From contig OMOD01000024.1 in assembly GCA_900290255.1 (NCBI GenBank), positions 84,325-148,324 on the forward strand: a DNA stretch of 64,000 bases. The letters are read 5' to 3'. Positions 34,121 to 43,502 of the stretch are shown in pieces. The stretch is from Candidatus Sulfotelmatobacter kueseliae (GTDB taxonomy: Bacteria > Acidobacteriota > Terriglobia > Terriglobales > Acidobacteriaceae). Every line of letters starts with the position of its first letter. Position 1 is the stretch's first letter. Both the position numbers and the translations under genes were made by a program. A model generated the notes under the pieces. It did not search any database, was not told where the DNA came from, and saw only the letters and a list, made by a program, of their open reading frames with translations.

Positions 34121-35506
34121 ATGAACGGCAAGCCGAGAACGCGGGTTGTGATTGTTGGCGCCGGTTTTGGCGGCCTCAATGCCGCACGGGCTCTGGCCCC
34201 TGCGCCGGTGGAGATTACCATCATCGACCGCAAGAATCACCACACCTTCCAGCCTCTTCTATACCAGGTCGCAACCGCCGGTCTTTCGCCGGGAGAGATC
34301 GCCGCGCCCATCCGCTCGATTTTTCGCTCGCACAAAAATGTCGAGGTCCTCATGGCCGAGGTCACCGGATTCGACCTCGAACGGCGCGCCGTCCAAACTG
34401 CCGAAGGCGAAGTCCCCTATGATTACCTCGTCGTTGCCGCGGGCGCGAGCCACACCTACTTCGGGCACGACGATTGGGAGCCGCTGGCTCCTGGCCTGAA
34501 AACCATTGAAGACGCTCTCGAGATTCGCCGCCGCGTGCTGCTGGCCTTCGAACTGGCGGAGCGGCAAGCTGCCGCCGGAGACTCCTCCACTCCCCTCAAC
34601 TTTGTAGTGGTCGGCGCCGGACCCACGGGAGTCGAACTGGCAGGAACGCTGGCCGAGATTTGCCGCCACGCGCTGGCCCACGACTTTCGCTCGATTGACC
34701 CAACCCGGGCGCACATTCTTCTGCTGGAGGGCGGATCACGCGTTCTTGCCGCTTATCCCGAGGATTTATCCGCCAGCGCGCAGGAGCAACTGCAACGCCT
34801 CGGGGTCGAAGTCCGCACTTCAACCACAGTGACGCTGATCGAGCCGGGCGCGGTTCACTTCGGCGATTTGCGTCTCCCCGCAGCCGTAGTGCTGTGGGCG
34901 GCTGGAGTCGCCGCCTCACCCTTGGGCAAGAAGCTCGGTGCGCCGCTTGACCGCGCCGGACGGGTGCGGGTGTTGCCCAATTTAAGCCTTCCGCATCGCC
35001 CCGAAGTGTTCGTCATCGGCGACCTGGCGACCTTGAGCGATGAGCACGGCAAAATGCTTCCGGGCCTGGCCCCGGTTGCCATCCAGCAAGGGCGTTTTGT
35101 GGCCCAGACGATTCGTCGCGAACTCGCATCAAGTCCGGGCACGGTTCACTCTCGTCGTGCCTTTCACTACTGGGATAAAGGCAGCCTCGCGACCATTGGC
35201 CGCGCTGCCGCCGTCGCCGATTTCGGCAAGATTCACATCTCGGGATTTCTCGCCTGGCTGGCTTGGCTGTTCGTTCATATTCTCTTCCTGATCGGTTTTC
35301 GAAACCGCCTCCTGGTCTTCATTCAGTGGGCATGGTCTTATGTTACTTACGAGCGGGGAGCGCGGCTGATCACCGGCAGCACGTACTTGCCGGGCTGGAC
35401 TTCGGATTCGCACGTGTCTGCCGGGGCAGAAGAACCCACTCCACAGGAGTCATCGATAAGCAGTTTGTCCGCGGCTCAAGAAATCCACACCGGCGCGCCC
35501 AAATAG
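34121..35506 (+). CDS. ndh: Type II NADH dehydrogenase (NDH-2)
   Basis: 461-residue FAD-dependent NADH:quinone oxidoreductase, start ATG 34121 after a strong GAGGTGGGG. The FAD Rossmann motif is VIVGAGFGGLNAAR, and the second nucleotide site for NADH is VVGAGPTGVELAG. FQPLLYQVATAGLSP, ATLSDEHGKMLPGLAPVAIQQG and a C-terminal hydrophobic region (WLAWLFVHILFLIGFRNRL) that holds the enzyme to the membrane are all typical. It transfers electrons to quinone without proton pumping. The 27-base gap to the divergent membrane-protein gene is too short for two ordinary promoters, so the promoter of at least one lies inside the other gene. Confidence 0.95.
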   Translation: MNGKPRTRVVIVGAGFGGLNAARALAPAPVEITIIDRKNHHTFQPLLYQVATAGLSPGEIAAPIRSIFRSHKNVEVLMAEVTGFDLERRAVQTAEGEVPYDYLVVAAGASHTYFGHDDWEPLAPGLKTIEDALEIRRRVLLAFELAERQAAAGDSSTPLNFVVVGAGPTGVELAGTLAEICRHALAHDFRSIDPTRAHILLLEGGSRVLAAYPEDLSASAQEQLQRLGVEVRTSTTVTLIEPGAVHFGDLRLPAAVVLWAAGVAASPLGKKLGAPLDRAGRVRVLPNLSLPHRPEVFVIGDLATLSDEHGKMLPGLAPVAIQQGRFVAQTIRRELASSPGTVHSRRAFHYWDKGSLATIGRAAAVADFGKIHISGFLAWLAWLFVHILFLIGFRNRLLVFIQWAWSYVTYERGARLITGSTYLPGWTSDSHVSAGAEEPTPQESSISSLSAAQEIHTGAPK

Positions 35507-35578
35507 AGCGACAATGGTAACGGGCCTTGGATTTGGGACTCACGTGCCCCCGGGGCCGGCGCTTGTCGCACAATGCCT

Positions 35579-35609
35579 TGTCATCCTGAGCGAAGCGAAG
35601 GACCTATGC
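35579..35609. repeat. Dispersed intergenic repeat (TCATCCTGAGCGAAGCGAAGGA type)
   Basis: This 31-base sequence belongs to a recurrent bacterial intergenic repeat that often gives the spurious peptide CHPERSEG. Here its end carries both AAGGA and the ATG of the NfeD-like gene. A diverged relative lies at 53778-53818. Confidence 0.65.
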
Positions 35610-36919
35610 ACTCCTCGTTGACCACAAAGAACTCGAAGCTACGTCTGATCATAAGCCTCGCCTTCGTCGCTATTTTCTCGTCCCCCGCCCCGGCCGAGAT
35701 TCTCAAGATTGCCATTAACGACACGATTCAGCCCATCAGCCGGGAATACGTTGAACGCGCGGTCGATGAAGCGCGCCGCCGCGGCGACCAGGCGGTTTTG
35801 ATTGAGATGAACACGCCCGGCGGACTGGTCAGCTCCACCCGCGAAATCATCGAGGCCATTACCGGTTCAGCCGTTCCGGTCATCGTGTACGTAACGCCTA
35901 CCGGCGGTCATGCTGGTTCAGCGGGCATTTTCATTCTGGAGTCGGCTGACATCGCAGCCATGGCTCCAGGAACCGCCGCCGGAGCGGCTCATCCGGTCGC
36001 GCTCATTGGTCCGGTGCAACTGAAGCCGGACGATGACATGAAGAAGAAAATGGAAAACGACACCGCCGCCCTTATGCGCGCGGTCACATCCAAGCGTGGG
36101 CGCAATGTCGAGGCGGCGGAGAGTGCCGTGTTGGAGTCGAAGTCCTTCACCGAACAGGAAGCGCTAGCACAACATCTCATTGACTATGTGGCGTCCAGTC
36201 CCGAAGACCTTTTCCGCCAGATGCAGGGAAAACCCTTCAAACGCTTCAATGGGGAGTCTGTCACGTTGAACCTCGCCGGCCAGCCGGTCTTCCCTTATGA
36301 AATGACTCTTCGGGAACACATCCTCGATGCGCTGATGGACCCCAACATCGCATTTCTTCTGCTCGCCATTGGCGCGCTGGCGCTTTACATCGAATTCAAC
36401 CATCCGGGTGCGGTCATCCCGGGAACGGTGGGCGTGGTTTTCATCCTGGTGGCTGCTTTCGCGCTCAATCTCCTGCCCACCCGCTTTGCCGCTCTGGTCC
36501 TGATTTTGGGAGCTTTCGCGTTGTTCGCCGCTGAGGCCAAGTTCGCCACTCACGGCGTTCTCACCATCGGCGGCATCGCGCTGCTGACTTTGGGCGGATT
36601 GCTGCTGGTCGACTCGCCCATTCCCGAAATGCGCGTGCACCTGGCGACTGCGCTCGCCGTCAGCATCCCGCTTGGACTGATCACCGCCTTTCTGATGACC
36701 ATCGCTCTCAGGGCGCGGCGCAACAAGGTTGTCACTGGGGCGCAAGGCCTGGTGGGCGAAACCGGCGTGGCGCAGACCGCGCTTTCCCCGCAGGGCAAAG
36801 TGTTCGTTCACGGGGAACTTTGGGATGCGGTCGCGGCCTCTCCCCTGCCCGTGGGACAGTTGGTGGTGGTGCGCAAAGTTGACGGGCTGACGCTGGAGGT
36901 CGCTCCGCTCACGCAATGA
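35606..36919 (+). CDS. NfeD-like membrane-bound ClpP-class serine protease
   Basis: 437 residues from ATG 35606. Signal peptide (LIISLAFVAIFSSPAPA), then a ClpP-class protease domain with LIEMNTPGGLVSSTREI, the VYVTPTGGHAGSAGIFIL block containing the probable nucleophilic Ser, and TAAGAAHPV. Four membrane helices follow (about 245-375), then a C-terminal NfeD OB-fold (GAQGLVGETGVAQTAL ... VVVRKVDGLTLEV). This is the long NfeD form, usually paired with a stomatin-like SPFH protein; none is adjacent here. The AAGGA site is only three bases from the ATG. Convergent with the GGDEF gene, 4 bases between stops. Confidence 0.9.
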   Translation: MHSSLTTKNSKLRLIISLAFVAIFSSPAPAEILKIAINDTIQPISREYVERAVDEARRRGDQAVLIEMNTPGGLVSSTREIIEAITGSAVPVIVYVTPTGGHAGSAGIFILESADIAAMAPGTAAGAAHPVALIGPVQLKPDDDMKKKMENDTAALMRAVTSKRGRNVEAAESAVLESKSFTEQEALAQHLIDYVASSPEDLFRQMQGKPFKRFNGESVTLNLAGQPVFPYEMTLREHILDALMDPNIAFLLLAIGALALYIEFNHPGAVIPGTVGVVFILVAAFALNLLPTRFAALVLILGAFALFAAEAKFATHGVLTIGGIALLTLGGLLLVDSPIPEMRVHLATALAVSIPLGLITAFLMTIALRARRNKVVTGAQGLVGETGVAQTALSPQGKVFVHGELWDAVAASPLPVGQLVVVRKVDGLTLEVAPLTQ

Positions 36920-36923
36920 ACAG

Positions 36924-38561
36924 CTAGGGCTGGCGCGAGGGGCCACTCACGGCCAGCACATCCACCTGCATGCGGGCAGCATGCAGTCCCTCCACCGAGA
37001 TCGGAATCACCTTGCCCGTGGGCGGCAGCATTCCAACCGCACGGTTCTTGCCCGACACTTTCGCCTGATGCAAACCGCGATCGGCCAGAGTGAGAACTTC
37101 CCGATAGCTGATCGCGCGCGGATTGTCGGGAAACCAGGGAAACGCGGCCCATCCCACCGAGCAGTTGCGGTAAATCGTTCCTCCCTCTTCATCCACGTTA
37201 AATGGCATATCGGCAACGGCGGCAAGCACGCGCTTCGCCAACAGCTCCGCCTCGCGCCGGTCGGTATGTCGCGAAATGAGCAGGAATTCCTCCCCTCCCC
37301 AGCGGACAAGAACATCGGAGTCGCGAATCGAAGAACTTACCCGGCGGGTCATTTCGACCAATACCCGGTCGCCCACGTCGTGGCCATAGCGGTCATTGAC
37401 CTCTTTGAAGTCGTCGGCATCGATCAGATAGAAAACCAGGTCGCGAATATGCAGGTCGTGGCCGTCCGCGTGAGCCCGCAGGGCCTGGCTGACGTCGGCA
37501 TCAATGGTCGCCGAAAAGTAGCGCCGGTTACGCAGACCGGTCAAGGGATCGGTGAGCGAGGCTTCGTGCAGCACCACGTTGGTGTGCCGCAATTCGCGGT
37601 TCAACCGCTGGTGCTGGATAAACAGCAGCAGCACCATCAGGAACATCGTGGCCAGCGCCACCAGCACCCGGAAGTGCGCCGCCAGACGGGGAAGGCGAGG
37701 ATCGAGAAGAGCCCAGCAGGCAATGACGGGGAGCGAAAGCACGGCGATCATTGCCCAGTTCGCCAGCCAACTCCCATCACCGCTTTCAGCCTTCTGCGTG
37801 GGCGACAATCCCTCTCCCGCCAGCGCCACGGCCGGGTACACGGCAAACGACGCAGAATAGAAAAGATCGTGCCAATCGCCGGTGAAATAGACGTTCTGCT
37901 CAATCGCACGGTTGATCAGGTAGAACGCGACTGCGTTACAGGCGACGGCGCCGCTAAACAACCCATAAAACTTCTTCCACCGGCCCGAAGTCTGCCACCA
38001 GAAAACCGCGAGGATACAGGTAAGCAGCATATTCTCGGCCGTCGCCAGCAGATCGAAGTTCCGGTTGTAGGCATCCTCATTCGGCACGATGTACTGCCAG
38101 CACACGACAAACGATATATAGAGGAAGAGCCACCAAAGCAGCAGGAGGAGGAAGTCCGCAGCCCCCAGGCGGGCACTGCGCTCGCTGGGCTCGCGGTGCG
38201 GACGAAGCAGAACACCGGCAAACATCGGAGCCCCGGCAAGAAACAGGAGAGCGTCCGCGAACTGCATGGCAGGCATTTTCTGCCGCCACACCACATCAAA
38301 CATGATCCACACCGCCTGATCGGCGAGCCATAACGCCCATCCGGCGGCCTGCAGCGCCCAGAGCCATCGCATGCGTCCGCTGCTGGCATAGCCGTTGGTG
38401 GCAAATGCCAGGAGTGCGGCAAGCATCAACAGGGCGCCGGAGATGTCCGTAACCGCAGTCCGGGCGAAGCCTGGTGCCAGCAGGGCGCTGGCCAGCGCCT
38501 GCACTGCCAGCAGCAGGAGTGCAGCCACTAAATACCGTCTCGGTGGGGAATGCTGGTTCAA
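36924..38561 (-). CDS. Membrane diguanylate cyclase (GGDEF)
   Basis: 545-residue c-di-GMP synthase. The first 310 residues hold about nine hydrophobic segments forming a membrane sensor of unknown ligand. A short coiled stretch leads into the GGDEF domain (about 345-515) with SLTDPLTGLRNRRYF, DADDFKEVNDRYGHDVGD and the active-site RWGGEEF. An RxxD inhibitory site (RDSD) lies five residues before GGEEF, so product feedback is expected. The start is TTG 38561 with GGAG upstream, 23 bases after the HD-GYP gene, so the two form an operon with opposite activities. Confidence 0.93.
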   Translation of the reverse strand: MNQHSPPRRYLVAALLLLAVQALASALLAPGFARTAVTDISGALLMLAALLAFATNGYASSGRMRWLWALQAAGWALWLADQAVWIMFDVVWRQKMPAMQFADALLFLAGAPMFAGVLLRPHREPSERSARLGAADFLLLLLWWLFLYISFVVCWQYIVPNEDAYNRNFDLLATAENMLLTCILAVFWWQTSGRWKKFYGLFSGAVACNAVAFYLINRAIEQNVYFTGDWHDLFYSASFAVYPAVALAGEGLSPTQKAESGDGSWLANWAMIAVLSLPVIACWALLDPRLPRLAAHFRVLVALATMFLMVLLLFIQHQRLNRELRHTNVVLHEASLTDPLTGLRNRRYFSATIDADVSQALRAHADGHDLHIRDLVFYLIDADDFKEVNDRYGHDVGDRVLVEMTRRVSSSIRDSDVLVRWGGEEFLLISRHTDRREAELLAKRVLAAVADMPFNVDEEGGTIYRNCSVGWAAFPWFPDNPRAISYREVLTLADRGLHQAKVSGKNRAVGMLPPTGKVIPISVEGLHAARMQVDVLAVSGPSRQP

Positions 38562-38584
38562 TGGCTTCCGCTCCCGCCACCCTG

Positions 38585-39673
38585 TTAACTCTTCCCCGCG
38601 GAATACGCGATGCGCGGGACTTGGCCGTCAATGTCCTTGCGCAAATCCTCCCAGACTGAGTCCGGCATTTCAAGAAACGCTGCCACGACCTCCGGGTCAA
38701 ATTGTGTCCCCGCGCACCTCTTGATTTCGGCGCGAGCCGCCTGCAGCGACTGGGCAGATCTATAGGGACGGTCCGACATAATCGCATCCAGCGTGTCGGC
38801 AACGGAGAAGATGCGTGCCCCCAGTGGAATCTCGTCGCCCTTGAGCCCGCGGGGATAGCCGGTTCCGTCAAAGCGCTCCTGATGCGAATAGATAATGTCG
38901 CAGGCATCGGCCAGAAATGGGATTTTCTTCACGATCTGGTAGCCCTTGTAGCAATGCTCCCGCATGGTCGCGATCTCTTCGGGAGTGAGCTTTCCCGGCT
39001 TTCGCAGAATCGCGTCCGGAATCGCCATCTTCCCGATATCGTGCAGGAAGGCACCCCGGGCAATCATGGGGATATGTTCCTGGGGCAGCCCCATTGCCTT
39101 GGCAATGGCGATGGTAAACGTGGTCACGCGCTTGGAGTGGCCCTCAGTCTCCGCATCTTTCAAATCCAGCGCATCCCCCAGTGCCTCCAGCGTGATGTCG
39201 TACGAACGCTCCAGATCCGCCATCGCCGCCTGCAGTTGATTGGTGCGCGCCTCGACCAGAGACTCTAGATTCGTCTGGTAGGTCCGGTTCTCCACCTTTA
39301 GCCGGCGGTGCTCCAGGGCGCGGCTGACGGTGTTCAGGAGTTGTTCGCGCTCAAACGGCTTGAGCAGGTAGTCATAGGCGCCGTCTCGAATCGCCCTCAA
39401 AGCCACGGAAATATCGTGCACCGCCGTGACCATCACCACCGGCATATCGGGATACTTTTCCTTAGTGCGCTCTAACAAACCGATGCCATCCAGGTCTGCC
39501 ATCATGAGATCGGAGAGCATCAACTCGAACTCTTCCTCAGAGGTGAGGACGGCGAGCGCCTCCATGCCGGAGCCGGCTTGCTTGCAGGCGTACCCCGCCG
39601 TGGTCAGCATCGAAGAGACGATTTCGCGAATGGCTTCTTCGTCGTCAACTACCAGGATGCGCTCTGCTGCCAT
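38585..39673 (-). CDS. Response regulator with HD-GYP c-di-GMP phosphodiesterase
   Basis: 362 residues. Receiver domain at 1-120 with VVDDEEAI, the phospho-acceptor in MLSDLMMADLDG and the Lys of LLKPFERE, all canonical. A coiled coil (about 125-165) joins it to an HD-GYP domain with FLHDIGKMAIPDAIL and RFDGTGYPRGLKGDEIPLGARI. These residues bind the metal centre that hydrolyses c-di-GMP. It is first in an operon with the GGDEF gene and is divergent, with 137 bases between starts, from a large sensor kinase that is the likely phosphate donor. Confidence 0.95.
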   Translation of the reverse strand: MAAERILVVDDEEAIREIVSSMLTTAGYACKQAGSGMEALAVLTSEEEFELMLSDLMMADLDGIGLLERTKEKYPDMPVVMVTAVHDISVALRAIRDGAYDYLLKPFEREQLLNTVSRALEHRRLKVENRTYQTNLESLVEARTNQLQAAMADLERSYDITLEALGDALDLKDAETEGHSKRVTTFTIAIAKAMGLPQEHIPMIARGAFLHDIGKMAIPDAILRKPGKLTPEEIATMREHCYKGYQIVKKIPFLADACDIIYSHQERFDGTGYPRGLKGDEIPLGARIFSVADTLDAIMSDRPYRSAQSLQAARAEIKRCAGTQFDPEVVAAFLEMPDSVWEDLRKDIDGQVPRIAYSAGKS

Positions 39674-39810
39674 GGGAATACACGAAAGTCTATCGGCGAT
39701 TGTAACCTACCGGCGAGATGCCGAAAGTAATCATTCAGGTCCGGAAACTTCATCGAGAAAATCCCCGCCCATGATATTCAGAAACAAGGAACCCGTACGT
39801 CCGGACTAAG

Positions 39811-42800
39811 ATGAGCGCTTCCCTCTGGTCAACCTGGAACGCGGCAGCGAGCCTTGGCATCGCCAGGCCCGCCGCGGCGGAATTAGCTCTGCTGATTCTG
39901 CTGGGCGCGTTCCTGTTCGCCCTGCGCGCCGCCCGCGAAGGTTATTTCCGGGTCTGGATTGCAGGCTGGATCGCGCTGGTGGCTTCGCGGCTCATCGAAC
40001 ATTCCTCCGCAGCCAAGATACCCGAACCCTTCGACCTGGTGGCTACCCACGCGGCGTTTGTTCTGGCCGTGGGCTTGCTCGCCGGCGCTGTTCTTCTGTA
40101 TGCGCGCAGCCGGGAATTGATCATACCTCTGGCGGTGATCACGCCTATCCTCGTGGGCTTTGCTGGGGCCAGGATTCTGTTATGGCCTGACTCCCTGCCC
40201 ATACGGATGGCGGTCGAAATCAGCTACCGGATCATCCTGTTGACCGCTTCGATCGCCTTGCTGCATGCGCGCCGCGGCCGCCGGGAGCCGGTGACCTGGC
40301 TCATGGCCCTGTGCCTGCCCGGGCTGCATCTTGCTTGGTCGCCGTTTACCGATGGCGCGACCGGGGTTGCGCTCCAGGCCGCCGAGGTGGCGCTCGGTCT
40401 ATGGATGCTGCTGCTGGTTCTGGGCGAGGCTCGCGCCCGCACCCGCCGCCTGCTGACCTTGCAGGCGCTCGCCAACAGCATGGCTGGCTCGCCCTCGTAC
40501 GGCAGCCTGGTTCAGCCCGCATTGGAGGAAATGCAGCGCAGCAACCAGCTCCGGGCAGCGTGGTTCCGACTGCTTGACGGCGAGCATCTGGTCGCGACCC
40601 ACGCCGTCGGACTCTCCGCCGACTTTCTGCGCAATACCAGTTTTGCTCCGCTCACCGAGGCATTGTCGAAGCTTTTCCAGGAAGCCGAACCGCAAGTCTC
40701 CTCCCGCGATGCCACCACTCCCGAGGAGTCCCTGCTGCTGGAGGCGGAAAAGATTCGGCAGCTGGTCATGGTTCCGGTGGTCGGCAATAAATCTCCCGTC
40801 GGACTGCTCTTGCTGGGGGACTCGCGGAACCGGCTATGGACCCCGGAAGAACGCGAGTTTCTGAAAACCTGCGCCAAACAACTGGCCATCGCCGTGGAGA
40901 ATTCCCGTCTGCGGGAACAGGTGTTACGCTCGCAGCGCCAGTGGATGAACACTTTCGATTCCGTCCACGACATCATCCTGGCGCACGACTCGGATTTCCG
41001 CATTTTCAAGGCCAACCAGGTTCTTCTCGAGCATCTGGGACAAGCTGCGGCCGACGTCATTGGCAGCACCTGCGAATCGGCGTTGCCCCACAGCTTGGGA
41101 GCGTGGACCGGTTGCCCCTATTGCGCCATGCGTGGCGACGATGAATTCACCGAAGGCGCCGACCCCTGTTTCGGCGGCTTTTCGGTCGTCTCGACCACTT
41201 CTTACACCGAGCAGGAAGGCGCGCAAAAGGGAGTCATCCACGTCATCCGCGACATTTCTGAGCGCCGCTCCGCCGAAGAACGCTATCGGCTGCTGTTTGA
41301 GCAGGTGCAGGAAGGCGTCTATGTTGCTACCCCCGACGGCCGCTTTCTTGATTGCAATGACGCGATGGTGCACATGCTGGGTTATGCCTCGCGGGAAGAG
41401 TTGCTCGTCGTCAATCTGAATACGGAAATCTACGTGGACGCCAAGCAGCGGGAGCAATTCCATCGCGAGATGGAGATGCACAATTACGTGCGCAACTTCG
41501 AAGTCACGTTGCGCCGCAAGGACGGGACGCTCCTGCTTGCGGTGGAAAGCAGTTTCGCCGCCCGCGACGCATCCGGCAACATCGAGCGCTACCAGGGCTT
41601 TGTCCTCGACACCACCGAAAAGCGCCGGGCCGAGGACGAAATGCGGCGCCGCAATCGCGAACTGAACGCGCTCAATGCCATGGCGGTGGTGGCGGCGCAA
41701 TCCTTCGACCTGGACGAGATTCTGAACCTGACCCTGCGCCAGGTCGTCTCGCTGTTTGGCGCCGAGAGCGGATCCGTGTACCTGTGCGACGCCGACGCCC
41801 AGACCTATCGGCGCCGGGCCGCATGGGGCCCCGGCAGCCGGGAAAAGGCGCGCCCTGCGGAAATTACTTTTGCGGAAGGTTTCGGCGATTTGATCATGCG
41901 CTCCCGCGCCGAGGTCGTCACCGGCGAATACCTGCCTCACCTGCCGCCCAACGTGGCCGACTTCCTGCGTTCCGATGCGGACCGCTCCTGGATCTGGGTG
42001 CTCTTCTGGGGCAAAGATAGTCCGGCCGGCATCATGGGCCTGTGCAGCCACCTGGGATACGAATGGTCGAGCAACGAAGAGAACCTGCTGGTCGCCATCA
42101 GCCGTCAACTGGCCACCACCATCGAAAAGGTACGCCTCTACGAAGAAACCTGCCGCGCCTACGAAGATCTGCGCAAGACGCAGGAGCAGCTGTTGCAGAG
42201 CGAAAAAATGTCGGCCGTCGGCCAGTTGATTGCCGGCGTGGCCCACGAGCTCAACAACCCGCTGACCGCCATCCTGGGCTATGCCCAGCTGTTGGAGAGT
42301 GAAGGCCTCAACCAGCGCGCCCAGGATTACGTCGGCAAACTCTTCAAGCAGGCGCAGCGCACCCACCGCGTGGTCCAGAACCTGTTGTCATTCGCCCGCC
42401 AGCGCAAGCCGGAACGCGAAGATGTCGACATCCGCAAGGTGCTCGACGAGACCCTTACTTTGCGGGATTACGATCTCAAGACCAACAACATTCGCGTCCA
42501 GCTCGAAACTCCTCAGGAACCGATGGCCGTCGTGGCCGATCCGCATCAGATCGAGCAGGTATTTCTGAACATCATCAACAACGCGGTCGACGCCATCCTC
42601 GAAACCGGACGCAACGGAAAACTGCAGATTCGTGTCTATGTCCAGAATGGACAGGTCTGCACCCAGTTCACCGACGACGGCCCTGGAATCAAAGATCCCA
42701 AGCGCATTTTCGATCCCTTCTACACCACCAAGAGCGTGGGCAAAGGCACCGGCCTCGGCCTGAGTATCTGCTACGGCATCGTGAAAGAGCACGGCGGCGA

Positions 42801-43329
42801 CATCACCGCCAACAACGCTCCCGAAGGCGGCGCTGTGATCGAGGTGCGACTGCCCGCAGCGGTGGTGGCCAAAGCGGAGCCGGAGCCCGTAAAAGCAGCG
42901 CCCCGCACGCACGAGGGTGCCGTGCACGGACGCTTCCTGCTGGTTGAGGAAGAGGAAGCCGTGCTGGAGTTTGAGCGCGATGTGCTGGCCGGCGCCGGCG
43001 CCACCGTCGTCACCGCCAAAACCAGCGAGGACGTCCAGAGCCGTCTGCTCTCCGAGTCGTTCGAAGCCGTCATCATGGCGGGCAAGATGCCCGGCGGCTG
43101 GAATGCCAAAGAGTCCTACACCTGGATCAAACAGAATTGTCCCGACATGGTCGGCCACGTACTGTTTACCTTCTCGAACGGAGTGGAGCAGAGCGAAGGC
43201 CGCGGCTTCCTGCAGGAAAACAGCGTCCCTTCCCTGGTCAAACCGTTCGAGGTCGCCGAACTCATCTCCCAGGCCCGCCGCCTGCTGCAGAAAACGCAGG
43301 CCGCCGGCGCCGGCGCAGGCACCAACTAG
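39811..43329 (+). CDS. Multi-sensor histidine kinase (membrane-GAF-PAS-PAS-GAF-HK-degenerate receiver)
   Basis: 1172 residues. About seven hydrophobic segments fill the first 210 residues. Then come GAF (about 225-370), PAS (about 375-490) with four Cys (421, 435, 438, 453), a second PAS (about 495-615), GAF (about 625-775), a coiled coil, and the kinase core with [15 protein letters not shown] (His812), [18 protein letters not shown] and GTGLGLSIC. The C-terminal receiver-like domain has the acidic cluster (LLVEEEEAV) and Lys (SLVKPFE), but Ala1090 in place of the phospho-Asp. Divergent from the HD-GYP regulator, its probable partner. The promoter region is 137 bases long. Confidence 0.92.
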   Translation: MSASLWSTWNAAASLGIARPAAAELALLILLGAFLFALRAAREGYFRVWIAGWIALVASRLIEHSSAAKIPEPFDLVATHAAFVLAVGLLAGAVLLYARSRELIIPLAVITPILVGFAGARILLWPDSLPIRMAVEISYRIILLTASIALLHARRGRREPVTWLMALCLPGLHLAWSPFTDGATGVALQAAEVALGLWMLLLVLGEARARTRRLLTLQALANSMAGSPSYGSLVQPALEEMQRSNQLRAAWFRLLDGEHLVATHAVGLSADFLRNTSFAPLTEALSKLFQEAEPQVSSRDATTPEESLLLEAEKIRQLVMVPVVGNKSPVGLLLLGDSRNRLWTPEEREFLKTCAKQLAIAVENSRLREQVLRSQRQWMNTFDSVHDIILAHDSDFRIFKANQVLLEHLGQAAADVIGSTCESALPHSLGAWTGCPYCAMRGDDEFTEGADPCFGGFSVVSTTSYTEQEGAQKGVIHVIRDISERRSAEERYRLLFEQVQEGVYVATPDGRFLDCNDAMVHMLGYASREELLVVNLNTEIYVDAKQREQFHREMEMHNYVRNFEVTLRRKDGTLLLAVESSFAARDASGNIERYQGFVLDTTEKRRAEDEMRRRNRELNALNAMAVVAAQSFDLDEILNLTLRQVVSLFGAESGSVYLCDADAQTYRRRAAWGPGSREKARPAEITFAEGFGDLIMRSRAEVVTGEYLPHLPPNVADFLRSDADRSWIWVLFWGKDSPAGIMGLCSHLGYEWSSNEENLLVAISRQLATTIEKVRLYEETCRAYEDLRKTQEQLLQSEKMSAVGQLIAGVAHELNNPLTAILGYAQLLESEGLNQRAQDYVGKLFKQAQRTHRVVQNLLSFARQRKPEREDVDIRKVLDETLTLRDYDLKTNNIRVQLETPQEPMAVVADPHQIEQVFLNIINNAVDAILETGRNGKLQIRVYVQNGQVCTQFTDDGPGIKDPKRIFDPFYTTKSVGKGTGLGLSICYGIVKEHGGDITANNAPEGGAVIEVRLPAAVVAKAEPEPVKAAPRTHEGAVHGRFLLVEEEEAVLEFERDVLAGAGATVVTAKTSEDVQSRLLSESFEAVIMAGKMPGGWNAKESYTWIKQNCPDMVGHVLFTFSNGVEQSEGRGFLQENSVPSLVKPFEVAELISQARRLLQKTQAAGAGAGTN

Positions 43330-43429
43330 AAGCCAGCCACACGTTATAGCTGGCGCTATCCCTCTATTAACATCAGTTGCTGCTGGGCAGCAGTCGCCAA
43401 GAAGGATTTTTCCCTGCTATTGCAGCCTC

Positions 43430-43486
43430 GCGTACTCCGCCTTGGCTTGCTTCAGGATGGGGATGTCGGGGTCGACTCATTTCCCG
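43430..43486 (-). pseudogene. Remnant of a coding 3' end (tail ...DPDIPILKQAKAEYARLQ-stop)
   Basis: On the minus strand this reads VDPDIPILKQAKAEYARLQ followed by TAG, then frame is lost upstream. A second copy at 58509-58565 matches 49 of 57 bases by eye, with mostly third-position differences, so both descend from one coding 3' end. The peptide resembles the end of TPR-containing proteins. It lies just downstream of an intact Ser/Thr kinase-TPR gene that has its own different C-terminus. Confidence 0.65.
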
Positions 43487-43502
43487 GGGCGCGAATAGGT
43501 CG

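Noticed and set aside
41300..41900. Fusion of two separate genes in the 1172-residue sensor kinase
   Set aside because: The frame is continuous, the domain order is normal for multi-sensor kinases, and there is no internal start with a good ribosome binding site.
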